In this document: piece after piece, positions 61,328-64,000 of the stretch
Layout of the letters: each line of letters starts with the position of its first letter
How positions within the stretch are numbered: position 1 is the stretch's first letter
From: Jannaschia pagri
Lineage (GTDB): Bacteria > Pseudomonadota > Alphaproteobacteria > Rhodobacterales > Rhodobacteraceae
NCBI RefSeq assembly: GCF_019655435.1
Contig: NZ_BPFH01000001.1
Coordinates: 434,001-498,000 of the forward strand
Direction: 5' to 3'
Length of the DNA: 64,000 nucleotides
Made by a program: the position numbers and the translations under genes
The notes under the pieces: model-generated
What the model saw: the letters and a program-made list of their open reading frames with translations, nothing else
What the model was told of the DNA's origin: nothing
Databases searched by the model: none

Positions 61328-62596
61328 ATGACACGCACGCCACTTCTGACCGCAGCCCTCGCGCTCGCCACCGCGCCCGCCCTCGCCGACTGTCCGGTGA
61401 AGGTAGGTGTGCTGCACTCCCTCTCGGGAACGATGGCCATTTCCGAGACCACCCTCAAGGACACCGTCGAGATGCTCGTCGATCAGCAAAACGCCGCTGG
61501 TGGCCTGCTGGGGTGTGAGATCGAAGCGGTCGTCGTCGACCCCGCCTCCGACTGGCCGCTGTTTGCCGAAAAGGCGCGCGAACTGCTGACCGTCGAAGAA
61601 GTCGATGTCATCTTCGGCTCCTGGACGAGCGTGTCGCGCAAGTCGGCGTTGCCCGTCCTGGAAGAACTCAACGGCCTGATGTTCTACCCCGTCCAGTATG
61701 AGGGCGAGGAAAGCTCCAAGAACGTCTTCTACACAGGCGCCGCCCCGAACCAGCAGGCGATCCCCGCGGTCGACTACTTCCTGGAAGAGCTGGGCGTTGA
61801 GCGCTTTGCGCTGCTGGGCACCGACTACGTGTATCCGCGCACCACGAACAACATCCTGGAATCCTACCTGAAGTCCAAGGGCATCGCCGAAGAAGACATC
61901 TTCGTGAACTACACGCCCTTCGGTCACTCGGACTGGGCCACCATCGTGGGTGACGTTGTTGAACTGTCCGAAGACGGCCGTCAGGTCGGCGTGATCTCGA
62001 CCATCAACGGCGACGCCAACATCGGCTTCTACAAAGAACTGGCCGCCGCCGAAGTCAGCGCCGACGACATCCCCGTCGTGGCCTTCTCGGTGGGTGAGGA
62101 AGAACTCTCCGGTCTCGACACCACCGACCTGGTCGGTCACCTGGCCGCCTGGAATTACTTCCAGTCCGCCGAGTCGGAGGCCAACGAAGAATTCGTCGCC
62201 GCCTGGAAAGAGCGCATGGGCGAAGACCGTGTAACCAACGACCCGATGGAAGCCCATTACATCGGCTTCAACATGTGGGTGAACGCGGTGACCGCCGCCG
62301 AAACCACCGACGTCGACGCTGTACGCGAGGCCATGTACGGCCAAGAGTTCCCGAACCTGACCGGCGGGACCGCCGTGATGCTGCCGAACCACCACTTGGC
62401 CAAGCCGGTCCTGATCGGTGAAATCACTGAGGACGGCCAGTTCGACATCATCTCGCAGACTTCTGAAGTGCCGGGCGATGCCTGGACGGACCACCTGCCG
62501 GAATCGGCGGTCCTGACCTCTGACTGGCCGGGCCTGGGCTGCGGCATGTACAACACCGAGACCGAGACCTGCGTGCAGATCCAGTCGAACTACTAA
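61328..62596 (+). CDS. urtA: urea ABC transporter substrate-binding protein
   Basis: A 422-residue binding protein of the urea branch of the branched-chain amino acid family. Signal peptide MTRTPLLTAALALATAPALA, then VKVGVLHSLSGTMAISETTLKDTVEMLV, FGSWTSVSRKSALPVLEELNGLMFYPVQYEGEESS and GTDYVYPRTTN, all typical of UrtA. Start ATG 61328. Followed by urtB after a palindromic intergenic element; the remaining urt genes must lie beyond the window. Confidence 0.95.
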   Translation: MTRTPLLTAALALATAPALADCPVKVGVLHSLSGTMAISETTLKDTVEMLVDQQNAAGGLLGCEIEAVVVDPASDWPLFAEKARELLTVEEVDVIFGSWTSVSRKSALPVLEELNGLMFYPVQYEGEESSKNVFYTGAAPNQQAIPAVDYFLEELGVERFALLGTDYVYPRTTNNILESYLKSKGIAEEDIFVNYTPFGHSDWATIVGDVVELSEDGRQVGVISTINGDANIGFYKELAAAEVSADDIPVVAFSVGEEELSGLDTTDLVGHLAAWNYFQSAESEANEEFVAAWKERMGEDRVTNDPMEAHYIGFNMWVNAVTAAETTDVDAVREAMYGQEFPNLTGGTAVMLPNHHLAKPVLIGEITEDGQFDIISQTSEVPGDAWTDHLPESAVLTSDWPGLGCGMYNTETETCVQIQSNY

Positions 62597-62642
62597 GAGC
62601 AACCGGGCCATCGCGTGATGCGGTGGCCCAATCATACGCTCC

Positions 62643-62711
62643 CGTAGGGCGGGGTTCGCCCCGCTGTCCCTCCCACTGAGCGGAGGACGGCGGGATGGAC
62701 CCCGCCCTACG
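62643..62711. repeat. REP-like palindromic element between urtA and urtB
   Basis: Outer arms CGTAGGGCGGGGT (62643-62655) and ACCCCGCCCTACG (62699-62711) are perfect 13-bp inverted repeats. The left arm also forms its own hairpin GCGGGG-TTCG-CCCCGC (62649-62664). The CGTAGGGCGGG core is a common interspersed palindromic repeat type in proteobacteria. No second copy was noticed in this window. Position allows mRNA stabilisation of urtA. Confidence 0.55.
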
Positions 62712-62732
62712 CCCCTGCCCCGGACCTGCCCC

Positions 62733-64000
62733 ATGCGACTGATCCTTGCCCTCGTCCTGATGCTGACCGGACTGCCTGCGATGGCGCAAAACGGCCCAGT
62801 CCAGACCCTGCTGCAAACCTACGCCGATGACATCGCCAAGCCGTCGCGCCGCACCATCCAACCGGTGCTAGACGATTTGGCTGCAAGCGGTCTGCCTGCG
62901 ATGCCGTCGTTTCTCGAAGCCTGGGCGGACAAGGGCATCGTTCAACGGGACGAAGACGGACTCTTCTTCTACGGCACGCGGGAAGGCGACATCTACGTCC
63001 TCCGGTCCGTCGAAGACGGCAGCGACGCCGGTGAGGTCGGGCGCCGGGAGGCGAGCGAGTTGAAACCCAACGCAGGTGTCCGCCGATTGATCGGCACGGC
63101 GCTCGTACAGTTCCAATTGAACGACCCCGACCCGGCGCGCCGCCGCGCCGCCCTCGAAAGCCTGTCGCGCAGTCCCTCTGCGGACCTATTGGAACCCCTC
63201 CGCGCCTCCATCGAAGGCGAAGAGGATCCCGCACTGCGCGCCCGCAAGGTCGCGTTGGACCGTCTTATCACCGTCCGCTTCGGCACGGACCTGGACACCC
63301 GATTAGCCGCCATCGATTGGATGTCGGACCAAGTCTCGCTTGAGGCCCGCGCCGCGCTCAACGGTCTGCTGACGACCGACCGTATCGTCGGGGCGCCGGA
63401 CGCCGATGCCAATGTGGCCCGCGTCCTGACCGTTGGCGATGATATCACCGAGGCAGATGCCCTTGCCCTGCTCGCGGATGAGGACATCCTGCCGCCCGAG
63501 GTCACCCGCGCCGACCGGGATGCTGCCCTGATCGCGGCCCTCGACAACGGGGAGGTCGCGGGAACGCCGGTGCATACCCTCAACACCGAGGCCGCCCGTT
63601 GGACAGCCTACGAAGAACTTGCTGCCGCGGGCCAAGTGCCCGCCCGCCCGCCCGAGGATGCTGTCGCCACCCTGTTGGCGGAAAACCCCATTTCCGAGGT
63701 TTACGACGAACCCGATCCGACCATCACCGCCGCTGCCGAGGCCGCCCTGGCCGAAGTCACCTCCCGCGTGGCGCGCGCGCAAGCGGCGGACCTGGGCCTC
63801 GACGCGCTCAGCCTTGCGTCGATCTATTTCCTAGCGGCCATTGGCTTGGCCATCACCTTCGGCGTGATGGGCGTGATCAACATGGCCCATGGCGAGTTCA
63901 TCATGCTGGGCGCCTACACCGGCTATGTGGTCCAACAAGTTGTGCCCGATTACACCGTCTCCCTGATCATCGCGCTGCCGCTGGCCTTCGTGGTCGCGGC
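62733..64000 (+). CDS. urtB: urea ABC transporter permease UrtB (partial)
   Basis: Starts ATG 62733 and stays open to the window end (about 422 codons seen). The signal peptide [18 protein letters not shown] and a long N-terminal domain of about 330 residues precede the permease part, as is usual for UrtB. The membrane region begins [46 protein letters not shown], the LivH-like signature. Truncated only by the window edge. Confidence 0.93.
   Translation, partial: MRLILALVLMLTGLPAMAQNGPVQTLLQTYADDIAKPSRRTIQPVLDDLAASGLPAMPSFLEAWADKGIVQRDEDGLFFYGTREGDIYVLRSVEDGSDAGEVGRREASELKPNAGVRRLIGTALVQFQLNDPDPARRRAALESLSRSPSADLLEPLRASIEGEEDPALRARKVALDRLITVRFGTDLDTRLAAIDWMSDQVSLEARAALNGLLTTDRIVGAPDADANVARVLTVGDDITEADALALLADEDILPPEVTRADRDAALIAALDNGEVAGTPVHTLNTEAARWTAYEELAAAGQVPARPPEDAVATLLAENPISEVYDEPDPTITAAAEAALAEVTSRVARAQAADLGLDALSLASIYFLAAIGLAITFGVMGVINMAHGEFIMLGAYTGYVVQQVVPDYTVSLIIALPLAFVVA

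Overview
The window is a GC-rich, gene-dense chromosomal segment from an alphaproteobacterium, most likely Rhodobacteraceae (Roseobacter group). This rests on protein families and local gene order typical of that family: ETF-QO/TPR/ispE; lysA, TIGR02302, zinc-ribbon protein, ftsE, ftsX, plsC; trpA with ychF; purA with a DUF2842 protein; rpmH, rnpA, yidD. I see no phage, transposase, CRISPR array, rRNA or plasmid replication gene. The only RNA genes recognised are tRNA-Leu(UAA), tRNA-Ser(GCU) and tRNA-Arg(ACG), each behind a readable TTGC-N17-TA type promoter.

Layout. 1-4.4 kb: isoprenoid kinase, TPR lipoprotein-like exported protein and ETF-ubiquinone oxidoreductase on the minus strand. 4.5-12.5 kb: lysine biosynthesis (lysA), a large glutamine-rich TIGR02302 membrane protein, a zinc-ribbon protein, FtsEX and an acyltransferase. 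12.6-17.2 kb: cobyric acid synthase, lytic transglycosylase, tRNA-Leu, a TPR protein and a secreted trypsin-like protease. 17.5-21.4 kb: glycolate oxidase glcDEF, with a readable promoter/operator in front of glcD. 21.5-34.3 kb: mostly housekeeping genes (trpA, ychF, L,D-transpeptidase, purA, secG, pyrG, PhzF-like, OmpV-like, rlmJ, TerB-like). 34.3-43.2 kb: a polar amino-acid type ABC importer with an alpha/beta hydrolase gene embedded in it, followed by a glutamine amidotransferase, a glutamine-synthetase-like ligase and a PuuB-like FAD oxidase. This reads as uptake and gamma-glutamylation-type catabolism of an amine or amino acid. 43.7-50.5 kb: tRNA-Arg, TauE exporter with divergent LysR regulator, orphan histidine kinase, a disulfide-oxidoreductase-like flavoprotein with a TVP38/TMEM64 partner, then rpmH-rnpA-yidD. 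50.5-53.4 kb: a poorly explained stretch with a DUF1127-like small protein, an AbrB-family membrane protein, an orphan 700-bp interval and a secreted hypothetical. 53.4-61.1 kb: a catabolic cluster (CaiB-type CoA transferase, TctCBA tripartite tricarboxylate transporter, AtuA/DUF1446, DUF4387, SDR, GntR/FCD regulator). 61.3-64 kb: start of the urea ABC transporter (urtA, urtB cut by the window end).

Most of the window is ordinary. The parts I would look at twice are: a 24-codon, proline-rich micro-ORF coupled at both ends between two ABC permease genes and carrying two perfect palindromes; the uncharacterised AtuA/DUF4387/CaiB/TctCBA cluster; an intrinsic terminator folded into the first codons of rnpA, with a CtrA-like box at the end of the same gene; a minus-strand intrinsic terminator in a gene-free 500 bp, implying an unannotated transcript; and several small ORFs with strong ribosome-binding sites. 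I did not find a clear, wholly new multi-gene system, and everything functional here is inferred from sequence recognition without database searches.
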